This document shows positions 7,674 through 17,900 of a stretch of DNA of 39,991 nucleotides, in pieces. The stretch covers positions 1 through 39,991 of the forward strand of contig JAILQK010000187.1 in assembly GCA_024699045.1 (NCBI GenBank). The letters are read 5' to 3'. Position 1 is the stretch's first letter. The number at the start of each line of letters is the position of its first letter. The position numbers and the translations under genes are program-made. This DNA comes from Lachnospiraceae bacterium. GTDB taxonomy: Bacteria > Bacillota > Clostridia > Lachnospirales > Lachnospiraceae. The notes beneath the pieces are model-generated. The model ran no database searches and had not been told where the DNA came from. It saw only the letters and a program-made list of their open reading frames with translations.

Positions 7674-9035
7674 TTATTTCTTTCCATGCTTTCCCCTCCC
7701 GCGCTTTTTCTTTTTATTACCTGCTTCGTTTACGGGATCAGTCCCGCTTTCACCGCCCTTCGCATTGTGGTCGTTGCTTGCAAGCTCCACATCGACTCCC
7801 AGCGAGATAAGCCTTCTGAAGAAATACATCATTGCATCATGTGTCGAATATGGAGATACCTCGCCGAACACCATGCGATCCCCAAACGAGGTGATGCATA
7901 TCTGCTGCGACGGAGCCGCCATAAAGGCAGCAAACCTGTCAATATAAGGCGTAAGTGTTTCGGGCATCTGTATCCTTCCGAGATTGGATAAGGTAGAGGT
8001 GATCCCTTTTTTGGATTCCTTATTGAAAAAGCTGATGACCAGGTCCTTGATCCATATCGGAACCATCTTTATCGCTATATGGTGCTCAAAGGATGCGTAG
8101 GTATTCATTATCCGCTCTACGCTCTCCTCCTTAAGCTGCAGATCATACTCTTCCTTCACCTTCTTTATTATGGTTGCGATATTCCCGTCATACTCTGTCG
8201 GACGATAGACTATCGTGATCACCCCAAAGAAATTTCTTGTTGTATCGGAATTAAAAAACTGTCTCAGATTCACCGGCACAGAGATGACTATCGGTCTCTG
8301 CCTCTCGCTCATGCTCATGGAATCGATTATCGCCTGAACATAGAGAGAGGTAGTATATACCCCTACCGTAGTCTCGTTCTCCTTTGCCAGAGCGATGATC
8401 TTTTTTGCCGAAACCGTTCCTTCGATCAGGTGAGGCAGCAGGTTCTCATCGATATCGCCCGTTATTTGATGTGCTCTTCCCACGGAGATATTCTTTAACT
8501 GCTTTAACTGTCTGCCAAGCTTTTGTCTGCTGTAATACTGATCGAACGCATCATCTCCCTTTTCGGAGACCGATGATGTCTCTCCCTCATACCGGACATC
8601 CTTTAGATCATGCGCCAGCTCCAGATATCTGGAAACCAGCCGTTTCAGGAAGATAAAACCTCCGGTCCCGTCCGCGAGTACATGAAACATCTCCAGATTT
8701 ATGCGCCGTCCGTAATAGTTCACTCTGTAGAGAAGATTCACCCTTCCCGGATAATAAATGGGAGAACAGGCATGGAGATGATCTTCTTCGATCTTTAGCT
8801 TAAAATCGCTGTCCTCCAGATAATACCAGAAAAAACCACGCTTAAGAACACATCTGAAAAGCGGGAAATCCTCTATGACATCGTCATGCGCCTGCTGAAG
8901 CACCTCAGGCCTGACATCCTCCTTCAGCTCACAACAGATACGGAAAACCCTGGTGTCCGCGCCGTGCGCCGACGAAGGGATTATCTTGGCTGCATTATCG
9001 AGTTTATACCATTTTTTGTTATTGCCTTTTGCCAT
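7674..9035 (-). CDS. Condensation/alcohol-acetyltransferase-fold acyltransferase
   Basis: A 453-residue protein from the ATG at 9035. The HVLADGTGG motif (His118, Asp122) is the HxxxDG catalytic signature of the chloramphenicol-acetyltransferase/condensation superfamily. The overall length and the later NLRQFFNSDTTRNFFG block resemble alcohol acetyltransferase-like proteins. It should move an acyl group from CoA or a carrier to an alcohol or amine; the acceptor is unknown. The C-terminus ends in a lysine/arginine-rich tail (KKKKRGRGKHGKK), possibly membrane- or nucleic-acid-contacting. Its start lies one base after the stop of the PBP gene (TGA-T-ATG), so translation is probably coupled. Confidence 0.72.
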   Translation of the reverse strand: MAKGNNKKWYKLDNAAKIIPSSAHGADTRVFRICCELKEDVRPEVLQQAHDDVIEDFPLFRCVLKRGFFWYYLEDSDFKLKIEEDHLHACSPIYYPGRVNLLYRVNYYGRRINLEMFHVLADGTGGFIFLKRLVSRYLELAHDLKDVRYEGETSSVSEKGDDAFDQYYSRQKLGRQLKQLKNISVGRAHQITGDIDENLLPHLIEGTVSAKKIIALAKENETTVGVYTTSLYVQAIIDSMSMSERQRPIVISVPVNLRQFFNSDTTRNFFGVITIVYRPTEYDGNIATIIKKVKEEYDLQLKEESVERIMNTYASFEHHIAIKMVPIWIKDLVISFFNKESKKGITSTLSNLGRIQMPETLTPYIDRFAAFMAAPSQQICITSFGDRMVFGEVSPYSTHDAMMYFFRRLISLGVDVELASNDHNAKGGESGTDPVNEAGNKKKKRGRGKHGKK

Positions 9036-9036
9036 A

Positions 9037-10443
9037 TCAATAGATTCCGTAATACCTGTCGAATATACTCTTTGCCGCCGGAACGGCATTCTCCGACCCG
9101 GATCCTCCGTTTTCCATTATAACAGTGACTACTATATCAGGGTCTTCGGGATTTGAAAAGCCCGTAAACCATGAATGGCTGGCGCCTTTAACACTCCCAA
9201 ACTCGGCCGATCCGGTCTTTCCGGCAACCGAATAAGGCAGTCCCGCGAGCTTTTTACCGGTTCCCGTTAAGCATACCTGTTTCATGTACTCGGTCATAGC
9301 CTTCGCCTCCGATCCCGACATGATACGTTTGTATTCCTCGGGCTCATATTCCTTTAACAACGTTCCCTGATAATTGGTCTTTTTTACGATCTCCTGCGCC
9401 CTCATCATCCTGCCGCCGTTCGCGATCGCCTGAGTAATAAGCGCTAAATGCAACGGCGTGACGAGGGTGCTCCCCTGTCCTATCGAAGTCTGCATGACGG
9501 TCCTGGTGTCCGAAGCGGAGCTCAGGGAAAAAACAGACCTGCTGTAATCAAGATCGGTGGGAAGGACTCTTCCGAAAAGGAGCCTGTCCGCAGTATCCGA
9601 AAGCCTGGGAATATCAAGTGACATACCGATATTGGTAAATGATGTATTGCAGCTGTCGGCAAAAGAATCAAGAAGATCTTCATGCCCGTGAACGCTCCCG
9701 TGGTAACACTCTATCTCCGAGTCCCCGACCGCTATCTTACCGGTACAGTCATATGAATAGGCCTCATAGTCTGAAGGATGCTCCCTCATATACTCATGCA
9801 GTGTCACTATCTTAAAGGTACTGCCCGGAGGATAAAGGCCCTGTGTTGCCCTGTTCAGCAACGGAGAGTTGGTTTCATCGGCGGAGATCTGTGCCCAGTT
9901 CTCCGATACCGTATTCGGATCGAATCCCGGCTTGCTGACCATTGCGAGGATCCTTCCCGTATCTGCCTCCATCACGACCGCGGCTCCCTTATAATCTCCG
10001 AGTGCTCTGTAGCAGGCCTCCTGAAGATCCGGCCTCAGAGAAGTGTATACATTATCTCCCTTATTCCGTGTGTCCGCCATTTCCTTCTGAAGCTTTTCCG
10101 ATACCGGAGCGTTCGAGGTAAGAAGATCCACGTCCACGGCCCTTTCGATTCCGGTAGATCCCATGGTCGAAAACCCTACCACATGGGCAAAAAGCTCTCC
10201 GTACGGATAATTCCTGACCTCCTTCCCCTCATCATCAAGGGCTTCCTGTGCCAGTACGGAGCCGTCAGCAGCATATATCGTTCCTCTGATGACCTGCTTC
10301 GCAAGCTCCTTTTTTCTCGTGTTATGACTGTCATTTATCACGGTCTTTGACGAGAACTGAACGGAATAGACAAAGTATCCGCTCATCGCAAGGAAGATTG
10401 CAAGAAAGATATATACGATTGTCCAAAGCTCTCTTTTGCTCAC
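9037..10443 (-). CDS. Class B penicillin-binding protein (peptidoglycan transpeptidase, PbpA type)
   Basis: A 468-residue protein with one N-terminal membrane anchor (about residues 8-27), a short pedestal containing RGTIYAADGSVLA, and a transpeptidase domain. Catalytic motifs are STFK (Ser208, Lys211), SCN (264-266) and KTGSAEF (about 410). It cross-links peptide stems outside the membrane. At 468 residues it is shorter than FtsI or SpoVD and resembles PbpA of the actinobacterial rodA-pbpA pairs. The start is a GTG at 10443 preceded by GGGAGG; it overlaps the stop of the upstream FtsW/RodA gene as GTGA, so the polymerase and its transpeptidase partner are translationally coupled, as expected for a SEDS-bPBP pair. 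Confidence 0.93.
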   Translation of the reverse strand: MSKRELWTIVYIFLAIFLAMSGYFVYSVQFSSKTVINDSHNTRKKELAKQVIRGTIYAADGSVLAQEALDDEGKEVRNYPYGELFAHVVGFSTMGSTGIERAVDVDLLTSNAPVSEKLQKEMADTRNKGDNVYTSLRPDLQEACYRALGDYKGAAVVMEADTGRILAMVSKPGFDPNTVSENWAQISADETNSPLLNRATQGLYPPGSTFKIVTLHEYMREHPSDYEAYSYDCTGKIAVGDSEIECYHGSVHGHEDLLDSFADSCNTSFTNIGMSLDIPRLSDTADRLLFGRVLPTDLDYSRSVFSLSSASDTRTVMQTSIGQGSTLVTPLHLALITQAIANGGRMMRAQEIVKKTNYQGTLLKEYEPEEYKRIMSGSEAKAMTEYMKQVCLTGTGKKLAGLPYSVAGKTGSAEFGSVKGASHSWFTGFSNPEDPDIVVTVIMENGGSGSENAVPAAKSIFDRYYGIY

Positions 10444-12194
10444 TGATCCTCCCGGTCAGATCCCTTATGATCCCTGTTTACGATGTCTTTTTCATTATCA
10501 CGCCCATGACCGGTTTCATATACAGGCTCATATATTATCTCACTGTAAAACTCCGGTTCCGCTATGGTCACAAGATCCATCCCGTCCTCTTCCGGAGCCA
10601 TCCGGGCATCGTTATCCTCAGGCTCTTCCCTTTGATAAGGTCTCTCCTCAGGATGGCGCCTGTATTCCTCCGGCTCCCTGTGCGCCCGCTCGTGATGCCT
10701 GTATTCATCCGGCTCCCTGTGCGCCCGTTCGTGATGCCTGTATTCATCCGGTTCTCTTCGTGTTTGTTTCCGTCCGTCTCCTTCACTGCTCCGGGAAGCA
10801 TCCCTGTCAGCGTACACGGCTTTCCCGGCCTTCCGATAGAAATCCTCGTCTTCGTATCCTTCTTCCTCTCCGTCAACGGCTGCCTGCCTTGACAGCACGT
10901 ACAGCCCCTGAATTATCGAAAAACAGACAAAAGTTACCAGCACACTGCTCCCGCCATAGCTGACCAGAGGAAGAGTTATGCCGGTCAGCGGTATGAATTT
11001 CGTTACTCCCCCTATGGTAAGGATCACCTGGAATCCGTAATTGACTGCAAGACCAACCGCCATGAGCCTCAGATAAAAATCGGATATTGACATTGATATG
11101 TTCATGAACATAAGGAAATTGGACATGCTTATAAGTATTATGCATAAGGCCACAAGTCCTCCCATTTCCTCCGATATGGCCGCAAATATAAAATCCTTTG
11201 CCACCTCGGGTATACTCTTCGGAGAGCCCCCCATAAGCCCCAGACCGAACCATGAGCCGGTCCCGATGGCAAATATGGACTGGGCTACCTGGTATCCGGC
11301 GCCCTCGATATCCGAAAAGGGATCCTTCCAGGCCCTCACACGGTTCCTTACATGGGCAAAAAGCCTGTACCCCAGGGCAGAGGCCGCCGCCATCCCTCCG
11401 ACGCCCCCAATGAGGACGAGAGGGGCCTTTACGGTCACATAAAGCATAAAGATATATATCACAAAAAACATAAGAGCGCTTCCCAGATCCTTACACATCG
11501 CAAGGATCCCCACATAGGCCCCACCGATGAGGGCGCTTGCGGCGATCTGCTGTATCGTCGGTTTTCCGGTCTGCGGATCGATCTGGTCTTCATCGGTAAA
11601 GAGTCCTGCCAGAAAGAATATGAACAATAAACGGACAAATTCCGAAGGAAGAAAAGTAACCCCGGCTATGGTGAGCGATATCTTTGAGCCGTTGGTAACA
11701 CTCCCTACCGTCATCATGACTAAGAGTATCGCAAGTCCTATGATCCCGGCGATCCAGTAATGCTTTTTTATAAGACGCACCGACCCGGTAAGATGAGGGA
11801 TGATAAGCGCGAGCACTACCCCGAAAGCCGCGATCAGAAACTGCCTCCAGGCCCTGGCATACGACAGTCTTGCAAGCATCACAAAGCTTATCGAAAGGAG
11901 CATGCAGATATTGTTCGTTATAAGTCTTGATGCAAAAGGATAGAGCATCCTGAAAAGGACGATCATCGCAAAGAGCAGTATCTCCTCCAGCACACAAAGG
12001 ATAATCATATTTGAGTCATGCGATCTTGTATAGAGCACATAAAACCCCAGCAAATGGGTGAGGACCATCAGGACATTCTGAAAAACATAGAATATCCGTC
12101 TTTCCTCATCGTTTTTGTATGAAAATACCGCGAAACAATGAAAGGTGTAAAAGATGACAAATATGGCAATAAAATATTTAGAAAGCCCAGCCAA
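10440..12194 (-). CDS. FtsW/RodA/SpoVE-family peptidoglycan glycosyltransferase (SEDS)
   Basis: A 584-residue SEDS protein with about ten membrane helices in residues 1-430. Conserved stretches include LLFIFFLAGLF, CKDLGSALMFF (the catalytic-region Asp after CK), AISEEMGG and GITLPLVSYGGSSVL. It polymerises lipid II into glycan strands. The start is a TTG at 12194 with AAAGAGG six bases upstream. The C-terminal tail (about 140 residues) is hydrophilic, charged and carries 13-residue tandem repeats, making the protein longer than typical SEDS proteins (about 400 residues). It is coupled to the PBP gene by a 4-base overlap. Whether it serves division or elongation is not decided; zapA in the same operon hints at division. 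Confidence 0.92.
   Translation of the reverse strand: MAGLSKYFIAIFVIFYTFHCFAVFSYKNDEERRIFYVFQNVLMVLTHLLGFYVLYTRSHDSNMIILCVLEEILLFAMIVLFRMLYPFASRLITNNICMLLSISFVMLARLSYARAWRQFLIAAFGVVLALIIPHLTGSVRLIKKHYWIAGIIGLAILLVMMTVGSVTNGSKISLTIAGVTFLPSEFVRLLFIFFLAGLFTDEDQIDPQTGKPTIQQIAASALIGGAYVGILAMCKDLGSALMFFVIYIFMLYVTVKAPLVLIGGVGGMAAASALGYRLFAHVRNRVRAWKDPFSDIEGAGYQVAQSIFAIGTGSWFGLGLMGGSPKSIPEVAKDFIFAAISEEMGGLVALCIILISMSNFLMFMNISMSISDFYLRLMAVGLAVNYGFQVILTIGGVTKFIPLTGITLPLVSYGGSSVLVTFVCFSIIQGLYVLSRQAAVDGEEEGYEDEDFYRKAGKAVYADRDASRSSEGDGRKQTRREPDEYRHHERAHREPDEYRHHERAHREPEEYRRHPEERPYQREEPEDNDARMAPEEDGMDLVTIAEPEFYSEIIYEPVYETGHGRDNEKDIVNRDHKGSDREDQ
10661..10760 (-). repeat. 39-bp in-frame tandem repeat in the SEDS C-terminal tail
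   Basis: Units begin at 10661, 10700 and 10739 (the last partial). Each full unit encodes 13 residues of the form EPDEYRHHERAHR. Spacing is exactly 39 bp, so copy-number changes would keep the frame. Confidence 0.9.
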
Positions 12195-12223
12195 AACGAA
12201 CCTCTTTAAGCATTTTGATCATT

Positions 12224-12973
12224 TTATCCGACCCCCTTGCGGGCATGTCCCCTTGTATACGCTTCATACGGAGGCGCCGGGATCTCCTTCCCGGATGGAT
12301 CATCGTTATACAGGGAAATAAAATAACTTGCGATTTCCAACACTTCCTTCGGTTCCTCCACGGTAAAATAAAGCCTGAGTGACTCCGCGCAGATCCCGCG
12401 GATCTTCCCGGTCTCTGCATGAAGCGAAAGCGGAACCGAATTTAAAATGATATTATAGCAGTATCTGCAGTCACAGATCACCGGAAAGCCTGCAAACATC
12501 CGATCCGTAAGGATGAGCTCATGTCCGTTCGCCTTATCCTTGTCGCACTTGTCATTATGGCTGTTTTTGTACAGGCAGCCCGCGCTTATCATCATGGGGA
12601 TCCTTCCGTAGATCATAAGCTCCGATCCCGTCATTCCACGCGCCTCCAGCTCCTTAAGCGTAAGCTCCAAAGGGGCGGTATCACCTTTGACCCCAAGCCG
12701 GGTCAAAAGCTCCCTCGAAGCCCTGTTAAATGTATATACAGTATGATCCGCATAAATATCGCCTTTATAACCTTTTTCCTTCAGATAGCCTATCTCATCG
12801 ATATTCCTCACAAGCAGATACGGTTCTGAAAGAAAGCTCTCACAGCTGGCGGCATCCTTATTCCTGAAAACGTAAGGCATAGTATTTCCGGAATGGAAAA
12901 CGCGTGTTATTCCATGTATCCCCGAAAGGATCTTTGCCTGTCCGGCTTTTTCACAGACTGCGTTTATATCCAT
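12224..12973 (-). CDS. C-terminal part of a U32-peptidase-type protein, separate ORF
   Basis: A 249-residue protein. YADHTVYTFNRASRELLTRL, APLELTLKEL, MIYGRIPMMISAGCLYKN and CDCRYCYNIILNSVPLSL correspond, as far as I recall, to the C-terminal half of the long (about 700-residue) clostridial U32 peptidases, here encoded apart from the N-terminal half. The cysteine cluster (CDCRYC plus CLYKN) may bind metal or an Fe-S cluster. GGAGGAAAGG lies 7 bases before the ATG, so it can be translated independently. It overlaps the upstream ORF by 23 bases in a different frame. This is either a natural gene fission or a frameshift; the good ribosome binding site favours fission. FtsW/RodA follows after 29 bases. 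Confidence 0.72.
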   Translation of the reverse strand: MDINAVCEKAGQAKILSGIHGITRVFHSGNTMPYVFRNKDAASCESFLSEPYLLVRNIDEIGYLKEKGYKGDIYADHTVYTFNRASRELLTRLGVKGDTAPLELTLKELEARGMTGSELMIYGRIPMMISAGCLYKNSHNDKCDKDKANGHELILTDRMFAGFPVICDCRYCYNIILNSVPLSLHAETGKIRGICAESLRLYFTVEEPKEVLEIASYFISLYNDDPSGKEIPAPPYEAYTRGHARKGVG

Positions 12974-14318
12974 CCGTAAGCCTTTCCTCCAAAGCCTCGA
13001 TCGCCCTGCGTCTTAACCCGTTTATCTCCGCAACTCTGACAAAGCTCATGCCGTCCGTGTCTATCCTTACATCCTCAAAGCAGAAATCCGTATCTCCGGT
13101 CTTCATAAGCTGCTTTTTCAGATCCTCAATGCTCATCGGATGTTTCTCGGCTCTCTCGGCAGTATTTCCCTTAACGGTTATCCTTATCTCTTCCGACTCC
13201 CGGACCACCTCCGTGCTCTCTGAAGCCTTCCTCTCCGGGGAATACGATAATGTCAGCCTTATTGCTTCCCCGGCTTTAACCTCAAGCATTGGGGTAAGCC
13301 GGATCCTCTTATGCTCACTCTTATATGCCCCGGTGTCCTCACGTTTATATGACCCCTTATCCATCGTTATCATGGAAAGACCGTTATGCCTGTGATAATA
13401 ACCGTCGGATATCCCACCTCTTGAATAAAGCTCGATAAGCCTCCTTCGGTCTTCCTCCGAAGGCCCATAAGGCTCATCCGGATTTTCCCTTATCCTCTCA
13501 AGGTTTCTCCTGTAGATCTCCGTAACGCCATAAACATAAGCCGGACTTTTCATGCGTCCCTCGATCTTAAACGACGCGATCCCTGCCTTTACAAGCTCAT
13601 CCAGGATGTCTATCGTGCACATATCCTTCATGGACAGCAGATACCTGTCCTTTAATTCTTTATTCACGCTGTAAGGCTGTCTGCAGGGCCCCGCGCATCT
13701 GCCTCTGTTGCCCGAACGGCCGCCGAGCATGCTAGACATCAGGCACATTCCCGAATAACTGTAGCACATGGCCCCATGAACAAAGCATTCGGTCTCGATT
13801 CCGGTTTTACGTATGATCGATCCGATCTCCTCCAAAGAAAGCTCCCGGGAAAGGACGATCCTTGTTATGCCAAGCTCCTTCATCAGCTCTGCCCCATATT
13901 CCGAGGAAACCGACATCTGAGTGGACGCATGGATCTCCATCCCCTTGAATTCATCCCGCAATAAAGAAACGATGCCCAGATCCTGGACGATGACACCATC
14001 CAGCCCGGTTTCGTACAACGGTTTCAGAAAACCGTAAACTTCTTTGAACTCTTCGGGTTTTATGAGCGTATTTAATGTTAGATAGAGCTTCTTTCCATAC
14101 AGGTGCATGCGGTCGATCGCCGCCATCATTTCCTCTGAAGTGAAATTCCCTGCATATGCCCTGGCGCCGAACTTTTTACATCCGGCATAGACTGCATCGC
14201 ATCCGGCATCTATTGCGGCAGTAAGGCAATCCATATCTCCGGCAGGTGCCAGAAGCTCAATAAGATCAAGGCTGCCGGTATCCCCGACAGCCCCGAAATC
14301 TTCAGCTCTTTTTGACAT
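12951..14318 (-). CDS. U32-family peptidase (N-terminal catalytic and collagenase-like part)
   Basis: A 455-residue protein from the ATG at 14318 (AGGA four bases upstream). It begins IELLAPAGDMDCLTAAIDAG, as U32 proteins do, and has the cysteine-rich segment ECFVHGAMCYSYSGMC ... RGRCAGPCRQPY and the family signature FKIEGRMKSPAYVYGVTEIY. Members include collagenase-like PrtC and the hydroxylation factors RlhA and TrhP/UbiU-type proteins, in which conserved Cys residues hold an Fe-S cluster. A role in tRNA or rRNA hydroxylation is therefore as plausible as proteolysis. It overlaps zapA by 17 bases, indicating one transcript. The C-terminal half normally fused to this protein is the next ORF (12224-12973). 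Confidence 0.88.
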   Translation of the reverse strand: MSKRAEDFGAVGDTGSLDLIELLAPAGDMDCLTAAIDAGCDAVYAGCKKFGARAYAGNFTSEEMMAAIDRMHLYGKKLYLTLNTLIKPEEFKEVYGFLKPLYETGLDGVIVQDLGIVSLLRDEFKGMEIHASTQMSVSSEYGAELMKELGITRIVLSRELSLEEIGSIIRKTGIETECFVHGAMCYSYSGMCLMSSMLGGRSGNRGRCAGPCRQPYSVNKELKDRYLLSMKDMCTIDILDELVKAGIASFKIEGRMKSPAYVYGVTEIYRRNLERIRENPDEPYGPSEEDRRRLIELYSRGGISDGYYHRHNGLSMITMDKGSYKREDTGAYKSEHKRIRLTPMLEVKAGEAIRLTLSYSPERKASESTEVVRESEEIRITVKGNTAERAEKHPMSIEDLKKQLMKTGDTDFCFEDVRIDTDGMSFVRVAEINGLRRRAIEALEERLTDGYKRSL

Positions 14319-14763
14319 TATTCCTGGTTTCCGCAAGTCTGCCCGCACCGGTCGTCCTGTGGGAAAGCTGTGTCTCGAGCATGACTATACGTTTTTCCTT
14401 CTCGTTGATCTCGTCACGCATCTCCTGCATGGTGGCCTCGAGAGCCTCTCTCTTGCTTATCTCGGTCACGAGATTGTGCTTCACGTCATAAAGATCCTTG
14501 TCTCGCTTTTCCAGATCCTCGTTAAGCTGTTCTACCTGTTCTCTTGTCTTGAAATACTCATCCGCTATATTCAGAAGGACCAGAACATTCTGGGTATCCG
14601 CCGGAAGCCTCCGATAGCTGTCGACTTTCCTGTATTCCTCAAGCCTGCTGTTTACGAATGACGCCACCCTCTGCATGTATTCATCACTCTCATACCCCAT
14701 GAGCGTGTAATTCTTCCCTGAGATCGTGACCGTCGTCTCGCTCTTTTCCCTGTTTTTTGGCAT
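14302..14763 (-). CDS. zapA: Cell division protein ZapA, long coiled-coil form
   Basis: A 153-residue protein. Residues 8-85 carry the ZapA core: TTVTISGKNYTLMGYES at the N-terminus, then YMQRVASFVNSRL and DTQNVLVLLNIADEYF. Residues 75-140 form a strongly predicted coiled coil rich in E, K and L. ZapA bundles FtsZ filaments at the division site. Firmicute ZapA is usually about 85-130 residues, so the coiled coil is extended. The ATG follows AGGGAG by six bases. It has its own promoter (14798-14826) and heads the operon with U32, FtsW/RodA-like and PBP genes. Confidence 0.9.
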   Translation of the reverse strand: MPKNREKSETTVTISGKNYTLMGYESDEYMQRVASFVNSRLEEYRKVDSYRRLPADTQNVLVLLNIADEYFKTREQVEQLNEDLEKRDKDLYDVKHNLVTEISKREALEATMQEMRDEINEKEKRIVMLETQLSHRTTGAGRLAETRNNVKKS

Positions 14764-14797
14764 ATAAAACTCCCTGCTAAAGCTACTGTATAACCTT

Positions 14798-14826
14798 ATT
14801 ATAATGATTTACCCGTATTATGGCAA
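14798..14826 (-). promoter_or_regulatory. Sigma-A promoter for the zapA envelope operon
   Basis: On the minus strand: TTGCCA (14826-14821), a 17-base spacer and a perfect TATAAT (14803-14798). It gives a leader of about 30 bases before the zapA ATG and probably drives the eight genes down to 5772, which are separated by overlaps or gaps below 50 bases. Confidence 0.75.
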
Positions 14827-14852
14827 ATACCGAATTCAAACGGATTAAAACT

Positions 14853-14902
14853 GATCCAACCAGATCCAGACGGATCCAACCAAATCCAGACGGATCCAAA
14901 CG
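14853..14902. repeat. 10/20-bp tandem repeat between the GLUG gene and zapA
   Basis: Five 10-base subunits of the form gatccaacca or gatccagacg, arranged as two and a half 20-base units. They start immediately after the stop codon of the secreted protein gene (14904-14906) and end about 25 bases before the zapA -35. Confidence 0.85.
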
Positions 14903-14903
14903 G

Positions 14904-17900
14904 TCAGGTCTTCGGAAGGAAATTCCTGATCTTATCGATCAGGCCCTCATTCCTGATAATATAAGTATCATAGGTCATATCACCCTTGATCTCCATGTAT
15001 GAGCCTTTTTTCTCCCCTTCAAGCTCTTTCTCTGTTCCGTCACCGGATACTCCGTAGATCACCGACTTTTCAAAAGGATCGTAAAGCCTTAAGGACATGA
15101 TCTTTCCGGAATGACTTGTTTCATAAGCAACCGTATATTTAACGCTCATGTCCTTGACCTCAGTCTTGACAGACAACCTGTCTCCGTCAATAAAATTACC
15201 CGAAACAAGACCTGCGGGACTGTTGGTTTCCGGATACAGCTCCTCACTGAGCAGGGTCTTTTCAACGTCTACCGCCTCACCCTTCACGATTATCGGACGC
15301 GTAAGCTTCAATCCCTTTTCGAGATACTTCCACTTTACATACTTACCGTCATAGGGAGGTATATCAGGATACTCCATGTCTGAAAGATCGGTCCCGTATG
15401 CCATGGTTTTCTCCTGAACGACCACATCATCAACCATGAATAAAACCCTGAGTTTCTTGAATTCCGGAGGTGTATCGGCATCCTTTATAAGACTGTCATA
15501 ACTTACGGGCTCCGCCTTCCCGATAATGCTCTTATTGTCTATACCTGCCATTTCACTGCTAACAAAACGGTTTCCCGATATGGCCTCCAGATGCTGCACC
15601 TGAGTTTCCCTGTCGATATCGATCTGTCCGGCTACCGCTCCATACCGGTCTCCCTCCTCCTCAAACGAAGGGAACGAGGTACAGCCGTTTATGGTCGTAC
15701 CGAATCCTGTAACGCCTCCGACATAGGTTTTCCCGTCAAGGAAATTCATCGCATAAGAATCTCTGACGACAGACAGCGATTGTCCGGCGATGCCACCGAC
15801 ATAACCGCCTTCGGACGATCTTACGGCTCCGTAGCTTTCACAGTCGGATACGATCCCGTGAGCCATATAACCGGCTATTCCGCCCGCACCGTCTTTTTTG
15901 GATTCTATATCCGCATTGTTATTACACTGAATAACGGCGTTTCTCAAAAGATATCTCGCGGTGAAGCCGCCGTTCATGTCGCCGGCCGCATTTTCCTCGG
16001 GATCGTCTTTGTCGATGGACATCGAACCGACTATCCCTCCCACATTGATATCGCCTGATATTTTTTCCTGGTTATCCGAATGATCCACGCGTCCCTCGGT
16101 GACATTATCCATCTCCGCTTCCGATATGTCGGTAATAAGATCATCTTCACTCTGTTCCATATCGGACAGCCTCTCCATCTCATCGGATATCAGATGAAAT
16201 ACGACATTTATCTGATCATTGACCTTAGAAAGGTCGTCGTTCACCAGATGCGATGAATCCGTACTGTGTCCGGATATCGCGGAGAGCATATCCGACATTC
16301 CCGAAAGATTTGTTTTCAGTGATTCTCTTGCAAGGTCAAAATCGGCACCCACATGAGTCATCCTCTGTTTGGGCATGCCGTTGACATGATCAAAGATATC
16401 TCTCGTTGATTCCATGCTGCTCCTGAGATTTTTAACGGCATTGGACATATTATCGGTCAGTTCCTTGGAATTGCCGGACACCGAACTGAGAGATTCCCTG
16501 ATATAGGGCTTGAGGACATTTGAGATCTCGTTTACGCTGACGATCATATCTCCGGTCAGCTCTCCCGTGTCGGACAGCTTTTTTACCGCCTCCTCGATCT
16601 CTTTTAAGGATTTCTCGATATCAGTCCCGGAAGCGTTAGACGTACTATCCGCGATCTTTTTGAGTTCCTCCGCAAGCTTGACATTATTAGCACTTATGCT
16701 GCTAAGGGCCGCTTCTATCTTCTGCTTGTCATTCCCGGATACCGTGACCTTTTTATATACATCGAGATCCTTGAAGAGCGATCCGATGCTGTCGGACATC
16801 TTTGATAGATCCTTGCCCGCATCCCGGATATCATTCACGACTCCGGGCATTTTATCGGAAATATAATCGACCTTATCCATGGCGTTGTTCACCGTATCCA
16901 CGGTGGTATTAAGATAATTCTCCGCAGATACCCCGAGGTCGTTCCCTGCCGTTACGGCATTATCCGCATACTGCGAGAGCATTTCCACGTCTCCGCCGAT
17001 CGATGACACCGAACCGTCCATATCATCCAGGGCCACATCCACGAGATCATGAAGCCTGTCAACCGCATCGGGAAGGGTCTCCATCTCGGAAAGCGACAGA
17101 TACGGCTCCATCTGGCCGACGATGCCGCCCACGTCCTTCCTGCCGCATATCTTTCCGCTGTTGGTACAGAACGAGATTATCCCGGACTGTCTGCCCGCGA
17201 TCCCTCCGACATTATATCCGGCATGCTCATAACCGACCGATCCGGTGTTTTTGCACTGATAGATACCACCCCTTGAAAAACCGGCAATGCCTCCGGTATC
17301 AAGCCCTGCCTGGCCTTCGACATTACTCTGAGCGGCTGCCGCGCTGATATCTCCCAGCATCATCGCTTCAACGAGCGAACTCCCCGGCGTTATCGCATCC
17401 GATCCGTTTACCCAGTCCTCGGTATTGTTTATATTACCTTTGTTATAAGAATAAGCTATATCGCCGTAATTCTTTCCGGCAATACCACCGGTATAGTAAT
17501 ATCCGGTGATGATACCATGATTCGTGCATCCCTTGATGCTGCCTTCCGCCTCGTTTATTCCCGCAATCCCGCCGGTAGTCGTCTCTCCGGTGACACTCCC
17601 CTCAAAAGTACAATTGGAGATGATCCCATGGTTGACACCGCAGATCCCGCCTGTAACTTCTTCTTTCTCCACCGCGGTGATATTCCCCTTAACATTGAGG
17701 TTCTGGATAATGGCTCCCTCATCGACATATCTGAAAAGACCGGTCACGTATCCGTTTCCGCCGTAGGTAAGCCCCGTAATATAGTGATCCCTTCCGTCAA
17801 ACGCCCCGGAAAAGAGCGGAATGGTCGTAAACTGATATCCGGTCATGTCAAGATCTTTCATGAGGACAAAGCATTTATTCTTTGAATAAGAATCTATTGT

